Positions 1-9,041 are shown, counted from the stretch's first letter. The stretch: DNA of 41,156 nucleotides from CAYJXJ01 sp964374095 (GCA_964374095.1 CAYJXJ010000016.1:1-41156), one strand, 5' to 3'. The notes: generated by a model from the letters alone, not told the origin. Made by a program: numbers and translations.

Positions 1-1
1 G

Positions 2-1495
2 GCCGCGCGCCGCAATCCCGTCAGCGCCGCGGCGCAACTTCTTTTCAGCCGCGCCGGGCGCACCCGGGACGAGGAATTGTCCGGCTTCAACGCAGCCTAC
101 AACGTGAGCCCGGTCCTGGGATTCATCACCCTGCAGATCCATAGGACGGTCGACGTGGAGGCCCCTGCCTACGTGCGGCGCATCCGGGATTTCGCCTTCC
201 GGCGGCCGGAGAAGGTGGGGGCCTACTACAGGCGCGAGGCGACCCAGTCCCACTTCTCGCATTTCCCGGCCGAGGACTACGAGTTTGTCCGGCGGCTGGC
301 CACGGAGAAGCCCCGGCTCGCCTGGGCCCAGGCCTTCTACGGGCGCGCGGCCTGCTACAACCCCGGCGGCGCCTCGGAAGGGGTCGCCCACCTGACCCGG
401 GCCATCGAGCTCTGCCCCCATGCGGGATGGGTCTACGCCTGGCGGGCGAACGCGCGCCGCCTGCTTGGGGAGCACGCCCTGGCTCTCGAGGATTTCGACG
501 CGGCGGCCCGGCTGCAGCCCTTCTACCACCGCACCTACGTCTGGCGAGGCGCGCTCTACCGCAAGCTCTTTCATCACCGCCCGGCTTTGGAGGATCTCGA
601 CCGCGCCGCGTCGATGGACCCCTACTACGGTCTGACCTTCCACGAGCGGTCCCTCGCGCGTCGCGCCCTTGGGGATTATCCGGGCGCCGCCGAGGACCTC
701 GACCGCGCCTTCCGGCACGATCACCGCTACCGCTGGGTTTTCAGGACCGGCGGCGAGCCCGCCCCCGAGGATCTCGCCAAGGGGCTTTCGGAGCTCGACC
801 GCGCGGTGCGGGAGAACCCGTCGGTGGTCTCCCTGCGGGTCTGGCGGGGGCAGCTTCGCATCGAGCGGCGTGAATTGCCGAACGCCCTCGCGGACCTGGA
901 GGCGGCCCGCCGGCTGGACCCGCGCCATTCCCTGGCGCACGCGTGGTCGGGCTTGGCCCAGCTCCTGTCGGGGCAGGCCGAGGACGCCCTGGAGGCCCTC
1001 GAGCGGGCGCTGGAGCTCGACGCGCGGCTGCTGATCTCGCGTTCCTGGCAGGCCCGCGCCTTGTGGAGCCTGGGGCGCCTTGAGGAGGCGCTCGGCGTTT
1101 TGCGCGCGGTGCTGCGAGATCACCCCAAGACGCCCTGGGCCCTGGTCCTCCAGGCGCAGCTGCTCCACGAGGGTGGGCGCCCGGGGGCCCTGCAGCGCCT
1201 CTCGCGGGCCCTGCGCATCGACGGGAAGTATCCCGAGGCCTACCTCCTCCAGGGACAGATCAAGCTCGCTCAGGGCGACGCGACCGGCGCTCTCGACGCG
1301 GCCCAGCGCTGCCTATCCTTCGCCCCCAACCTGGGCCGCGCCTACGTGCTGCGCGCCGCGGCCCGGGAGGCGGCGGGGCAGGCCCACGCCGCCGTGGCGG
1401 ACTACCGCACCGCGCTGCGCGACTTTCCCTACCTGTTCAACGCGGAGGAAACGGCCCGGATGGAAGCGTTGTTTGAGCCGTCTCGGAGACGTTGA
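2..1495 (+). CDS. TPR-repeat protein, 5' end outside window
   Basis: The reading frame is open to the left edge, so the true start lies upstream; the TTG at 77 is only an internal candidate. About 497 codons are visible. The first ~120 residues are not obviously repetitive. From about nt 340 there are at least nine TPR-like units with a recurring W-R-G/A at the start of helix A and A-L-x-D-L/F-D-x-A in helix B. Around nt 720-800 the repeats are interrupted by a segment (RYRW...GGEPAPEDL) that recurs in the other Trp-rich TPR proteins of the window. No signal peptide is visible because the N-terminus is missing. It sits 3 nt before the next TPR gene and heads the visible part of a four-gene operon containing a halogenase-like enzyme, so a scaffolding role is plausible but inferred. 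Confidence 0.8.
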   Translation, partial: AARRNPVSAAAQLLFSRAGRTRDEELSGFNAAYNVSPVLGFITLQIHRTVDVEAPAYVRRIRDFAFRRPEKVGAYYRREATQSHFSHFPAEDYEFVRRLATEKPRLAWAQAFYGRAACYNPGGASEGVAHLTRAIELCPHAGWVYAWRANARRLLGEHALALEDFDAAARLQPFYHRTYVWRGALYRKLFHHRPALEDLDRAASMDPYYGLTFHERSLARRALGDYPGAAEDLDRAFRHDHRYRWVFRTGGEPAPEDLAKGLSELDRAVRENPSVVSLRVWRGQLRIERRELPNALADLEAARRLDPRHSLAHAWSGLAQLLSGQAEDALEALERALELDARLLISRSWQARALWSLGRLEEALGVLRAVLRDHPKTPWALVLQAQLLHEGGRPGALQRLSRALRIDGKYPEAYLLQGQIKLAQGDATGALDAAQRCLSFAPNLGRAYVLRAAAREAAGQAHAAVADYRTALRDFPYLFNAEETARMEALFEPSRRR

Positions 1496-1498
1496 TCC

Positions 1499-3331
1499 AT
1501 GCTTGAAGGAAGGCGCGCCTTCCACCTCTGGAAGGGCTACGTCGCCCACAGCCTCCTGTTCTACCGGCAAAACCGGCTGGCCGGCCGAAATGAGTTGGCC
1601 GCCATCGGCCGGAGGCTGGAGCTGGGTCCCGCGCCGCATCCCCCCTGCCCCGCCTTCGCCGCGGCCCCGGCGGACCCCCATGGCCGCCTCATCCGCCGGG
1701 GCCTAAGCCTGGGAGAGAGGGTCTGGGGCTCGCGGCGGCTGTCGCCGGCCGCGCTGGGCTGCTTTGAGAGCGCCGTCCGGCTCGACCCGAGCTGCCCGTG
1801 GGCGGAGCTTCTTGCCGGCATGGCGCTCGAGATGCGCCGGGAGTATGCCGATGCCGGCCGCCGCCTGGAATTGGCGGCGGCGCTGGCGCCGGGCTGGGCG
1901 TGGCCCCGCGCCGTGCGGGGCATTTGCCGGTGGTATCAGGCCGAGTTCCGCGGCGCGGCCGAGGATTTCGCGAGGGCCTGGGAGCTGGACCCCCAATGCG
2001 AATTGCACGGGCTTTTCCTCGCCCGCGCCAAATCGGATTTGCGCGACCGCTCCATGGCCGCGGACCTGGGGCGCTGCGTGCGGCTGGCCGCGCGCCGTCC
2101 GGCCTGGCAGAAAGGCTTCGCGCTCTCCTGGCGCGGCCGCGCCCTGTTCGTGCTCCGGCGCGACCGGGCCGCGCTCGCCGACCTACGCCGGGCCGTCCGC
2201 CTTCTGCCCGACTACGACCGCGGGCCGTCCTGGCTCGGGATCTCTTATATGGAACAGGGCCGGGAGACCGCGGCTCTCCCGCTGCTGCGGCGGGCCCGCG
2301 AGCTCAACCCCTACTACCCGACCACCCTCTACCCCCTGGCGCGCGCCTGCATGCGGCGGTCGCTCTGGAGCGAAGCGGGGGGTGCTCTCAAGGCGGCCGC
2401 GGCCATCGACCGCGCGGGGGTGTGGGTGGAGCACCGCATCAGCCAGAGCCACCCGAACCCGGCGGCCCGGCGGTCGCTGGACGATTTGGATTTTTTCTTG
2501 GCCCACAGGCCGCGCGCGGCCTGGGCCTGGGCCTGGCGCGGCCAGACCGAACTCATCCTCCAGAACTACCGCCGGGCCGGCGCGGACCTGGACCGGGCTC
2601 TGGCGCTGAGGCCGTCCGATTCCTGGGCCCGGCTGTGGCGGGGGGAGGCCCGGCGGCGGCTCGGGTACTGTCGGGCGGCCATGCCGGATTTCGCGGCGGT
2701 GATCCGGGCCCGGGGCCTCTCCTGGGCCTGGGCCGGCCTGGGGTATTGCCGTCTCTATCTGGGCCGGCCGCGGGCCGCGCTGGAGGACCTGGAGCGCGCC
2801 CTCGAGCTCCAACCTCGCAGCGCCGAGGCGTTGTGCTGGCGCGCCGAGGCCCTCTCGGCCTTGGGGCGCGCGCGGGACGCGGCGGCGGATTGGGCGCGCG
2901 CCCTCGAGCTTCGGCCCCATGACCATTGGATCTCCGCTCGATCTCGCGGCGGGCCAAGCGGCCACGGAGGCGGCCCGCCGCAATCCTTCTTCAGCGCGGA
3001 AGTATTGGCGGGGAGGGTCCGATCGGCCCGGCCGGAGGCGGCCCGGCGTCTGGAGGAGGGAGATTACGCGGGGGCCTTGCGGCTCTATGGCCCGGCGGTC
3101 CGGCCCCGGGAACTGCAGGACCTGCTCACCCGCGGCTGGCTACGTCTGAAGTCCGGGGATTTCGCGGGGGCCGTGGAGGACGCCAGCCGGGCGCTTGAGC
3201 AATCCCTGGACCCCGCGAGCCTCCCGGCCCTGTGGCTGCGCGCCCAGGGCAAACGCGCCGCGGGCGAACCCGCGGCCGCGGCCGAGGATCTCGGCCGCCT
3301 GGAGAGCCTATGCCCAAAGACTACGACCTGA
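1499..3331 (+). CDS. Trp-rich TPR-repeat protein
   Basis: 610 residues from an ATG 3 nt after the previous stop. It has no signal peptide or membrane segment, so it is probably cytoplasmic. TPR-like helical pairs begin near residue 80 and run almost to the C-terminus, with typical A-x-x-D-x-x-R-A-x-x-L-x-P turns and many W-A-W-R-G helix starts. Two breaks interrupt the solenoid: one near residues 300-330 (VWVEH...NPAARRSLDDL) and one near 475-500, rich in Gly/Pro/Ser. Similar breaks occur in the TPR genes at 2-1495, 5640-7541 and 36902-38590. The 3' end overlaps the start of the halogenase-like gene by 22 nt, implying translational coupling. The precise function is unknown; protein-protein interaction is the family expectation. 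Confidence 0.85.
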   Translation: MLEGRRAFHLWKGYVAHSLLFYRQNRLAGRNELAAIGRRLELGPAPHPPCPAFAAAPADPHGRLIRRGLSLGERVWGSRRLSPAALGCFESAVRLDPSCPWAELLAGMALEMRREYADAGRRLELAAALAPGWAWPRAVRGICRWYQAEFRGAAEDFARAWELDPQCELHGLFLARAKSDLRDRSMAADLGRCVRLAARRPAWQKGFALSWRGRALFVLRRDRAALADLRRAVRLLPDYDRGPSWLGISYMEQGRETAALPLLRRARELNPYYPTTLYPLARACMRRSLWSEAGGALKAAAAIDRAGVWVEHRISQSHPNPAARRSLDDLDFFLAHRPRAAWAWAWRGQTELILQNYRRAGADLDRALALRPSDSWARLWRGEARRRLGYCRAAMPDFAAVIRARGLSWAWAGLGYCRLYLGRPRAALEDLERALELQPRSAEALCWRAEALSALGRARDAAADWARALELRPHDHWISARSRGGPSGHGGGPPQSFFSAEVLAGRVRSARPEAARRLEEGDYAGALRLYGPAVRPRELQDLLTRGWLRLKSGDFAGAVEDASRALEQSLDPASLPALWLRAQGKRAAGEPAAAAEDLGRLESLCPKTTT

Positions 3332-5643
3332 TCGTCGTCGGCGCGGGTCCGGCCGGCTCCACGCTGGCCGGGCTCGTCAAGAAATACAACCCGGGAGCCC
3401 GCGTGCTCATCGTGGAGAAGTCCGCTTTCCCACGTCACCGCATCGGCGAATCCCTGCTCCCGGGGAGCGTGCCGGTGCTCAAGGAGCTGGGGGTCTACGA
3501 CAAGATCAATTCCGAGGGCTTCCCGCGCAAGATCGGCGTCGTCTTCGTCTGGGGGAAGGATCGAAAGCCTTGGGACGCCGATTTCAACAACCTCAACCTC
3601 GAGATGATACGGCGCTACGGGCGGACCCTGGACACGGAATTCTCGTGGCAGGTGCTGAGGTCGCGGTACGATCAGATACTGCTCGAGCACGCGCGATCGC
3701 TGGGCGTGGAGGTCCTCATGGAAACCTCCGCAGTTGAGCCGATAACGGAGGGGACGGCGGTTCGGGGGGTCGCGATCCGGGGCTCGCACGGAGGTCGTCG
3801 GGAACTCCGTTGCCGGCTGCTGGCGGATTGCTCGGGGCAGGCCGGGTTCCTCGCCGCGCTCAAGCGCACGCGGGCGTACCGTCCCGACCTCAAGAACGTG
3901 GCGGCTTACGCCTATTTCCGCGGGGCGCGCTGGAAGTACCGCTACCAGGGTCACCCCGACAAGACCAAGATCTTCGTGTGCTCGGTGCCCGCGGGGTGGT
4001 TTTGGTATATACCGTTGTCGCCGGACATGGTTTCCGTAGGCCTCGTGGCCAAAGCCGACCATGTCCGCAGGCGCCCGGTGCGGGACATGCGCTCGTTTTT
4101 CATGAAGTCCCTCCAATCGTGCCGGGAAATTTGGCCGTTGCTCAAGGATGCCCATGTCCTCAAAGGCCTGGACCCCGCCGATGCGGAGAAGGATTTTTTC
4201 ACCGCCGCAGATTGGTCCTACCTCAACAGCCGCGCCTGCGGCGAGGGCTGGCTGGCCGCCGGGGATTCCGCCTTCTTCATCGACCCGCTGCTCTCCTCGG
4301 GCGTCATGATGGCGCACCTGTCGGGGCACCGGGCCGCCTACACGCTGAACACGGCCTGGCGCCAGGAGGACCCGGATCGCCGCCGGGAGCTGTGGGATGA
4401 CTACGACCGTTTCTGCAAGGAGGTCGGAGGGTCCTTCCTGGGCTTGGCGCGCTATTGGTACCGCCACGACCCCCACGCCCGTCGCTGGTGGGGGGTGGCG
4501 CGCCGCGCGCTGGCGGTGTCGAGCCCTCTCGACCTCGACGACAAGCTCGCCTTCGTGGCGGTGGCCTCGGGGCTGACCTACTATTTCGAGCGGCTCTACA
4601 CCTCGCAGACCCTCGCCTTCGGCTCGAGCGGCACCGAGCACCCGTGGCAGTGGGAAGGGACCAAGCTCGAGCTGAAGCGCTGGACCCGCCAGATCCTGGC
4701 GATCGTGGAAACGGGATTCCTCAAGCGCCCCGTAGGGGCCGGGGCGCGGCGCCGCAGGCGCCTGGCCGCCCTGCGGGGACTGCGCGACGCCTGGGTCCCG
4801 CGCTGGCGGGTCCGCCCGGAGACCGCCATCGGATTTCTTCCTTCCTCGTCCGGCGGCCTGCTGAGGCCGATCCGCCGGGTGCGCTTCGCGGTCCACCCGG
4901 CCGCGGGCGCGGAGGCGGACGCGGCCAATCCGCGGCGGCTGCTTCCGGGCTGCTATCTCCGCATGTTCGATCTGATCGACGGCAGGCGCAGCGTCGGGGC
5001 CATAAGGGAAGATCTGGCCCGCGCCTGCGACCTGCCGCGGGAGGTGCTCGACAGCCAGTTATTCCGCATACTCAAGGACCTCGCCGTCCTCGAAGTCCTC
5101 TCGCTGCGGGTGGGTCCCGCCGCGGGGGTTCCGGCCGCCTGGCCCCCGGGACGGGAGGATTTCCGGCTCGGGGAGGCCGCGCTCCGGGCCGGCGACCCCG
5201 CGGCCGCCCACGCCTCCCTGTCCCGCGCCCTGGGGCGCGGCCTGCGGGCGCCCTGGGCCTTCGCCCTGCGCGGGGAGGCACGCCGCCACTTGAAGGACTT
5301 CGACGGGGCCGCCAGCGATCTGGACGCGGCGGTGCGGCTGCTGGAGGAGGGCGCGCCGGCGCCGTCGGATCTCCTCGGTCTCGAGGACTGCGACGCCCAG
5401 TTCGAGCGCGACTGCGTGAGGGACCGCGTCTACGTCCTGCGCGCCAAGCTCCGGCTGGCGAGAGACGATATCGAGGGCGCCCACGCGGACGCGCGGGCCG
5501 CTCTTGAAAGCAATCCCCGCCAATCGGAGGCTCTGCTGGTCCGGGCCAAGGCGGCCCGGGCCCTGGGCCGGCCGCAGGAGGCCAAGCGCGATCTGGAAGC
5601 GGCGCTGGCCATCGAGTCCACGGGGGCCAAGGGGGAGGCGTGA
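3310..5643 (+). CDS. Flavin-dependent halogenase-like enzyme fused to PqqD-like segment and TPR tail
   Basis: 777 residues. I chose the ATG at 3310 because it places the FAD motif directly at the N-terminus and follows GGAGAG; the longer frame upstream encodes an Arg/Gly-rich stretch overlapping the previous gene. Visible motifs: GAGPAG (11-16) for FAD; IGESLLP (45-51); a Lys at 74 in FPRKIGVVFVWG, matching the catalytic-Lys position of halogenases; the WxWxIP signature as WFWYIP (230-235); and GDS...DPLLSSGV (319-332). Residues ~540-610 resemble PqqD-type winged-helix domains (MFDLIDGRRSVGAI). Residues ~630-777 are TPR-like. The family halogenates aromatic rings using FADH2, O2 and halide. 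The substrate here is unknown, and some relatives are non-halogenating oxygenases. The C-terminal fusion suggests a protein- or peptide-bound substrate (inference). Confidence 0.85.
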   Translation: MPKDYDLIVVGAGPAGSTLAGLVKKYNPGARVLIVEKSAFPRHRIGESLLPGSVPVLKELGVYDKINSEGFPRKIGVVFVWGKDRKPWDADFNNLNLEMIRRYGRTLDTEFSWQVLRSRYDQILLEHARSLGVEVLMETSAVEPITEGTAVRGVAIRGSHGGRRELRCRLLADCSGQAGFLAALKRTRAYRPDLKNVAAYAYFRGARWKYRYQGHPDKTKIFVCSVPAGWFWYIPLSPDMVSVGLVAKADHVRRRPVRDMRSFFMKSLQSCREIWPLLKDAHVLKGLDPADAEKDFFTAADWSYLNSRACGEGWLAAGDSAFFIDPLLSSGVMMAHLSGHRAAYTLNTAWRQEDPDRRRELWDDYDRFCKEVGGSFLGLARYWYRHDPHARRWWGVARRALAVSSPLDLDDKLAFVAVASGLTYYFERLYTSQTLAFGSSGTEHPWQWEGTKLELKRWTRQILAIVETGFLKRPVGAGARRRRRLAALRGLRDAWVPRWRVRPETAIGFLPSSSGGLLRPIRRVRFAVHPAAGAEADAANPRRLLPGCYLRMFDLIDGRRSVGAIREDLARACDLPREVLDSQLFRILKDLAVLEVLSLRVGPAAGVPAAWPPGREDFRLGEAALRAGDPAAAHASLSRALGRGLRAPWAFALRGEARRHLKDFDGAASDLDAAVRLLEEGAPAPSDLLGLEDCDAQFERDCVRDRVYVLRAKLRLARDDIEGAHADARAALESNPRQSEALLVRAKAARALGRPQEAKRDLEAALAIESTGAKGEA

Positions 5644-7541
5644 CGGACCGAGAGTGGCTCGTCGTCCCCGACTTGGAGCGGCTGGTCAGCTGCGGGCGTT
5701 CCTCGCGCTACGGCTTCCGTCGGCACTGCGCCATGCGCGCTTGGGAGTCGGGAGTCCGCCTGCCGGAACTGCGGCAGGCCGGGGGCGCGGCCTCTCGCCG
5801 CGAGGCCGACCGGGCGGCGGCCCTCGAGTCGGGGCGGACACCGTGGCGCGCGTGGCGAGCCCTCGGGAAGCTGGCCCGCGTCCCCCGAGCGGCGCTGGGC
5901 TTGGCGCCGGGAGGCATCAGCCGCCGCGCCCGGACCGCCGAGGCCCGCCGCAAGGCGCGGTCGGCCCTGCGCGACGCCGAGGCGGCCCTCGAGCGCGAGC
6001 CCCTGGCCCTCGCTCGCGTGGCGGCCGCCTTGGCCCGGGAGGATCTGGGCGAATCGGCCGAGGCCCTGCGGCATCTCGACGCGGCCCTGGCCCTGGAGCC
6101 GCGTGAGGGTTGGCTGCACCAATTCCGGGGCGACGTGCGCCGCCGCTTGGGGGACCGGGAGGGCTTCGTCGCCGACGGCGAGGCGGCCATCCGCCTCGAC
6201 GAGGGAGCGGCCTATTTCCGCTTCGCCGCGGGGGACCCGCGGACCCGCTCGCGGCGGCGGGTGCACGAGGCGGCCGGTCATTTCATCAAACGCCATCCCC
6301 GCGCCTATTGGATGCTCGCTTACCGGGGAGACTTGCGGCGCTCGCCGGAGATCAACGACTTCTCCGGGGCGATTCGGGATTTCGAGGCGGCGCTCGAGCT
6401 CCGGCCCGACGCCGCCTGGGTCTGGGCCTACCTCTCGCGCGCGCTCATGGCGGAGCGTCGCGGCGCGCGGGCCCGAGACGCCATCGACCGGGCGGTGTCC
6501 ATCGACCCCGCCTGCGGCTGGCTGCATGTCTGGCGGGGCGAGGTGCGGCGCCGCGCCGGCGAACCCGCGGCGGCCCTCGCGGACTTCGACCGCGGGCTGT
6601 CCCTTGACGCCGACTACGAGATGGGCTACGCCTGGCGGGGCGGGGCGCGCCGGGCCTTGGGGGACCCCGCGGCGGCCTTGGGGGATCTGGATCTGGCGTG
6701 TGTTTTGGACCCGGCCTACGGCTGGACCTACCAGGAGCGCTTGCTCGCGCTCCGAGACCTGGGCCGCGTGGGGGAGGCCCTCGACGCCGGCGAGGAGGCC
6801 CTGCGCCGGGACCCGAAGTACTCCTGGTTCCAGCCCGGGGGGGATCCCCGCGCCGCCGCGTCGCTCGGGGAGCACCTGGCGCGCGTCCCGCATGACGCCC
6901 GGGCTCTGGCCTGGAGCGGCTTGGGACGCCTGGAGGCGGGCGACCTGTCGGGAGCGCTGGGCGAGCTCAAGCCAGCCGCGGCTTTGCGGCCGGATTGGCC
7001 GTGGGCGCGGGCGTGGCTCGGGCGGGCGCTCGGGCTTTCCGGCCTCCGCGCCCGGGCCATCCGGGAACTGACGGCGGCGATCGCTATCGAGCCCCGCTAC
7101 GCCAATTCCTGGGCCTGGCGCGGCCGGCTCCACTTGGATCGGCGGGACTGGCCCGCCGCGGCGCGGGACCTCCGGCGCGCCGCGCGGCTCGATCCGAAGG
7201 CGGCCTGGATCCTGGAGTGGGCGGGCGAGGCGGAACTGGGCGCGGGGAGGCCGCGGCGGGCCCTGGGGCTGCTCGGCCAGGCCGTCGAGCTGGACCGGCG
7301 CGGCTGGCGGTCCCTCCTCGCGCGCGCCGCGGTCTGGAAGACGCTGGGAGGGACGGAAAGCGCGCGCCGCGACGTGGAAGCGGCCTTGCGGGCCTTGGGA
7401 AACTACCCTTCCCGCGCCCGCCCCGTTTCGGAGCTCGTGCGTGAGATCGTGGCCCGGGGACTCAAGGAGCTGCTCCCCGACCGGCGGGGCGCATGCCATG
7501 GCGATCCCGCCACAGCCGCCGCAGCCCCGCGGCCAGCGTGA
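5640..7541 (+). CDS. Trp-rich TPR-repeat protein
   Basis: 633 residues from a GTG whose last two bases begin the previous gene's TGA (GTGA overlap), a strong start indicator. Residues 1-90 are basic and not repetitive (RLVSCGRSSRYGFRRH). TPR-like pairs then run from ~100 to ~600. They are interrupted near residues 190-215 (AAYFRFAAGDPRTRS) and 395-420 (SWFQPGGDPRAAA), the same type of break seen in the other TPR genes of this operon. Trp residues recur at helix starts (WLHVWRG, WAWRGR, WILEWAG). There is no signal peptide. It is the last gene of the halogenase operon and overlaps the 3' end of a convergent dehydrogenase-like gene by 80 bp. Probably a scaffold or substrate-binding partner; function not determined. 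Confidence 0.85.
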   Translation: MTDREWLVVPDLERLVSCGRSSRYGFRRHCAMRAWESGVRLPELRQAGGAASRREADRAAALESGRTPWRAWRALGKLARVPRAALGLAPGGISRRARTAEARRKARSALRDAEAALEREPLALARVAAALAREDLGESAEALRHLDAALALEPREGWLHQFRGDVRRRLGDREGFVADGEAAIRLDEGAAYFRFAAGDPRTRSRRRVHEAAGHFIKRHPRAYWMLAYRGDLRRSPEINDFSGAIRDFEAALELRPDAAWVWAYLSRALMAERRGARARDAIDRAVSIDPACGWLHVWRGEVRRRAGEPAAALADFDRGLSLDADYEMGYAWRGGARRALGDPAAALGDLDLACVLDPAYGWTYQERLLALRDLGRVGEALDAGEEALRRDPKYSWFQPGGDPRAAASLGEHLARVPHDARALAWSGLGRLEAGDLSGALGELKPAAALRPDWPWARAWLGRALGLSGLRARAIRELTAAIAIEPRYANSWAWRGRLHLDRRDWPAAARDLRRAARLDPKAAWILEWAGEAELGAGRPRRALGLLGQAVELDRRGWRSLLARAAVWKTLGGTESARRDVEAALRALGNYPSRARPVSELVREIVARGLKELLPDRRGACHGDPATAAAAPRPA

Positions 7542-8343
7542 CGCGGGGCCGCCAGCCGAGCCATTCCGCGGCCTGCGAGATATCCGCGGGGGAGCCCTCC
7601 CCGCCGGCGGCTTCGCCTCGCCAACGCACGCTCAGGGTCCGCCCCGCGAGCCTGGAGAGGACGCGGGCCGCCTCCGCCGCGGTCTGCCGCGGGTCGCGCA
7701 CCCGGCCCGAGCCGATCTCGATGGTTCTGCCGACGGCGTCCGGCGCGGATGCCGCCAGCAGCAGGGCCCGGACCACGTCGTCGACGTGGACCAAGTCCTG
7801 CGCGCCGGAGTCGCCCGGCTCGGAGGCCAGTTGGAGGACCGCCGCGCCCGCGGCCGCTTGGCGCAGGATCGTGGGGATGAGGTCGGTGGGCTCCTGCCCC
7901 GGGCCATAGACCCGCCTCAGATCGAGCGTCGCGACGGGCAGCCGGTATTTGTCTCTTAAGAGCGGGACGACCGCGGCCTCCTGCGGCCCCCCGCGCCATA
8001 AGGCCGTCCGGACCCAGCGCCGCAGCCTTCGGGACCCGGAGAGCGCCGCGGCCAGCTCGAGGCTCCAGCGGACATCCGCCCGCGGATCGCGCCGACCGGC
8101 CGCGTCCTTGGTCCGCGCCAGCGAGAAGACGCAGTCCGCCGGCCGGCGTGCGACCCAGCGGCCGACGCTCCCCCGCTCGGTCAGATCCCCATCGAGGACC
8201 GAAACCCCCGCGAGCCCGCCGAGGGCGGCCCGGCGGCGGCTCCCGGGACGAGACACCACCGCCACCCGCCAGCGCCGCTTCGACAGCGCGGCCACCAGCC
8301 GGGAGCCTATGAAGCCCGTGCCTCCCAAGACCAACGCCGTCAT
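7462..8343 (-). CDS. NAD(P)-binding epimerase/dehydratase-like protein lacking the usual catalytic segment
   Basis: 293 residues. The ATG at 8343 gives an ATGA overlap with the upstream gene and starts immediately with the Rossmann motif GGTGFIG (residues 7-13). Other extended-SDR hallmarks are DGDLTERGSV, the segment LDLRRVYGPGQ, and DLVHVDDVVRALLLA. However, between the WSLELAAALSG helix and YRLPVATLDL the region that normally carries Ser-Ser...VYG and the Tyr-x3-Lys dyad is shortened to RRWVRTALWRGGP, so no YxxxK is visible. It may bind NAD(P) without classical SDR catalysis. Third gene of the TP-methylase operon. Its 3' end overlaps the convergent TPR gene by 80 bp. Confidence 0.8.
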   Translation of the reverse strand: MTALVLGGTGFIGSRLVAALSKRRWRVAVVSRPGSRRRAALGGLAGVSVLDGDLTERGSVGRWVARRPADCVFSLARTKDAAGRRDPRADVRWSLELAAALSGSRRLRRWVRTALWRGGPQEAAVVPLLRDKYRLPVATLDLRRVYGPGQEPTDLIPTILRQAAAGAAVLQLASEPGDSGAQDLVHVDDVVRALLLAASAPDAVGRTIEIGSGRVRDPRQTAAEAARVLSRLAGRTLSVRWRGEAAGGEGSPADISQAAEWLGWRPRVTLAAGLRRLWRDRHGMRPAGRGAAP

Positions 8344-9041
8344 CCGGGCGGCTCGACGCAGACCAGCGCGATCCCGGCCGGAGGAGCGAGGCTCACCAGC
8401 CGCTCGAGCGCCAGGCGCCGCGGCGCGCGCCCGGGACGCCAGAGCAAGGCTGTGGTCCGTTTGCCGTAGACCGCGCCCAAGCGCGATAGCGCGGGCCGCC
8501 AGGCCGAGAAGTCCCGCCGCGCCTGGAAATAGGCCACGGTCGGCCAACGGCGGGAGAGGGTCCACCCCGGCTCCGCGAGGAAGCATCCCTCGACGCACTG
8601 GAGCCCGAGAGGACCGACTCCCAGGGCCAGGCCCGCGGCCGCCACGCCGACCGTGGCCGGGAGCACCGCCCCGAGGCTTTCCCAGGGCGTCCGCGAGCGG
8701 CGGCAGCGGAGCACCAACCCCGGGGCCAAGCCGCTCCAAACCAAGGGGTGGAGGGGCGTGGCCAGCCCGACGCGGAGGCCGCGCCGCAGAGCGCCGATCA
8801 CGGCTCGGCGGGCGCCGCTCCCCGGCGGCAGCCGGCGCGGGACGCCCGGACCCAAGGCGCGGCGTAGCAGGGCGTCTTCGCCGGAGGTGAGACCTTCCCA
8901 ATACACCCGGTCGCAGAGACGCGCCGCTTGGAGGGTCTCGACCGTGAGATGGGAGCCCGGCGCGGTGCCGAGCCCGAGCAAGACCAGGCATTCCCGGTCC
9001 GGCCCGTGCCGGCGGATCAGGCGGCCGCGCCGAGTCTTCAT
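8340..9041 (-). CDS. Stand-alone tetrapyrrole-methylase-fold (SAM MTase-like) protein
   Basis: 233 residues, ATG at 9041 in an ATGA overlap with the TPR-methylase gene upstream. The N-terminus has the first SAM-loop pattern of the TP-methylase fold (LLGLGTAPG, ~21-29), followed by LTVETLQAARLCDRVYWEG. The latter resembles the 'LT..AL..I..AD.V.Y' helix-strand of cobalamin methylases and of borosin peptide alpha-N-methyltransferases. A degenerate second loop (ATPLHPLVWSG) and an AVLPATVGVAAAGL strand follow in the expected order. The canonical GHP and MLPGVSAE motifs are eroded, so catalysis is uncertain; it could be a partner subunit of the fused paralogue. No cobalamin or siroheme genes are nearby, which argues against a tetrapyrrole substrate. 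Confidence 0.65.
   Translation of the reverse strand: MKTRRGRLIRRHGPDRECLVLLGLGTAPGSHLTVETLQAARLCDRVYWEGLTSGEDALLRRALGPGVPRRLPPGSGARRAVIGALRRGLRVGLATPLHPLVWSGLAPGLVLRCRRSRTPWESLGAVLPATVGVAAAGLALGVGPLGLQCVEGCFLAEPGWTLSRRWPTVAYFQARRDFSAWRPALSRLGAVYGKRTTALLWRPGRAPRRLALERLVSLAPPAGIALVCVEPPG

Noticed and set aside
3085..4896. 603-codon open frame on the minus strand opposite the halogenase gene
   Set aside because: Pro/Arg/Gly-rich low-complexity translation without domains; high G+C leaves few stop codons in shadow frames, and the plus-strand gene has clear motifs.
5430..7499. 689-codon minus-strand open frame opposite the TPR gene
   Set aside because: Same shadow effect; composition biased to P, R, G and A, no recognisable fold or start signal.
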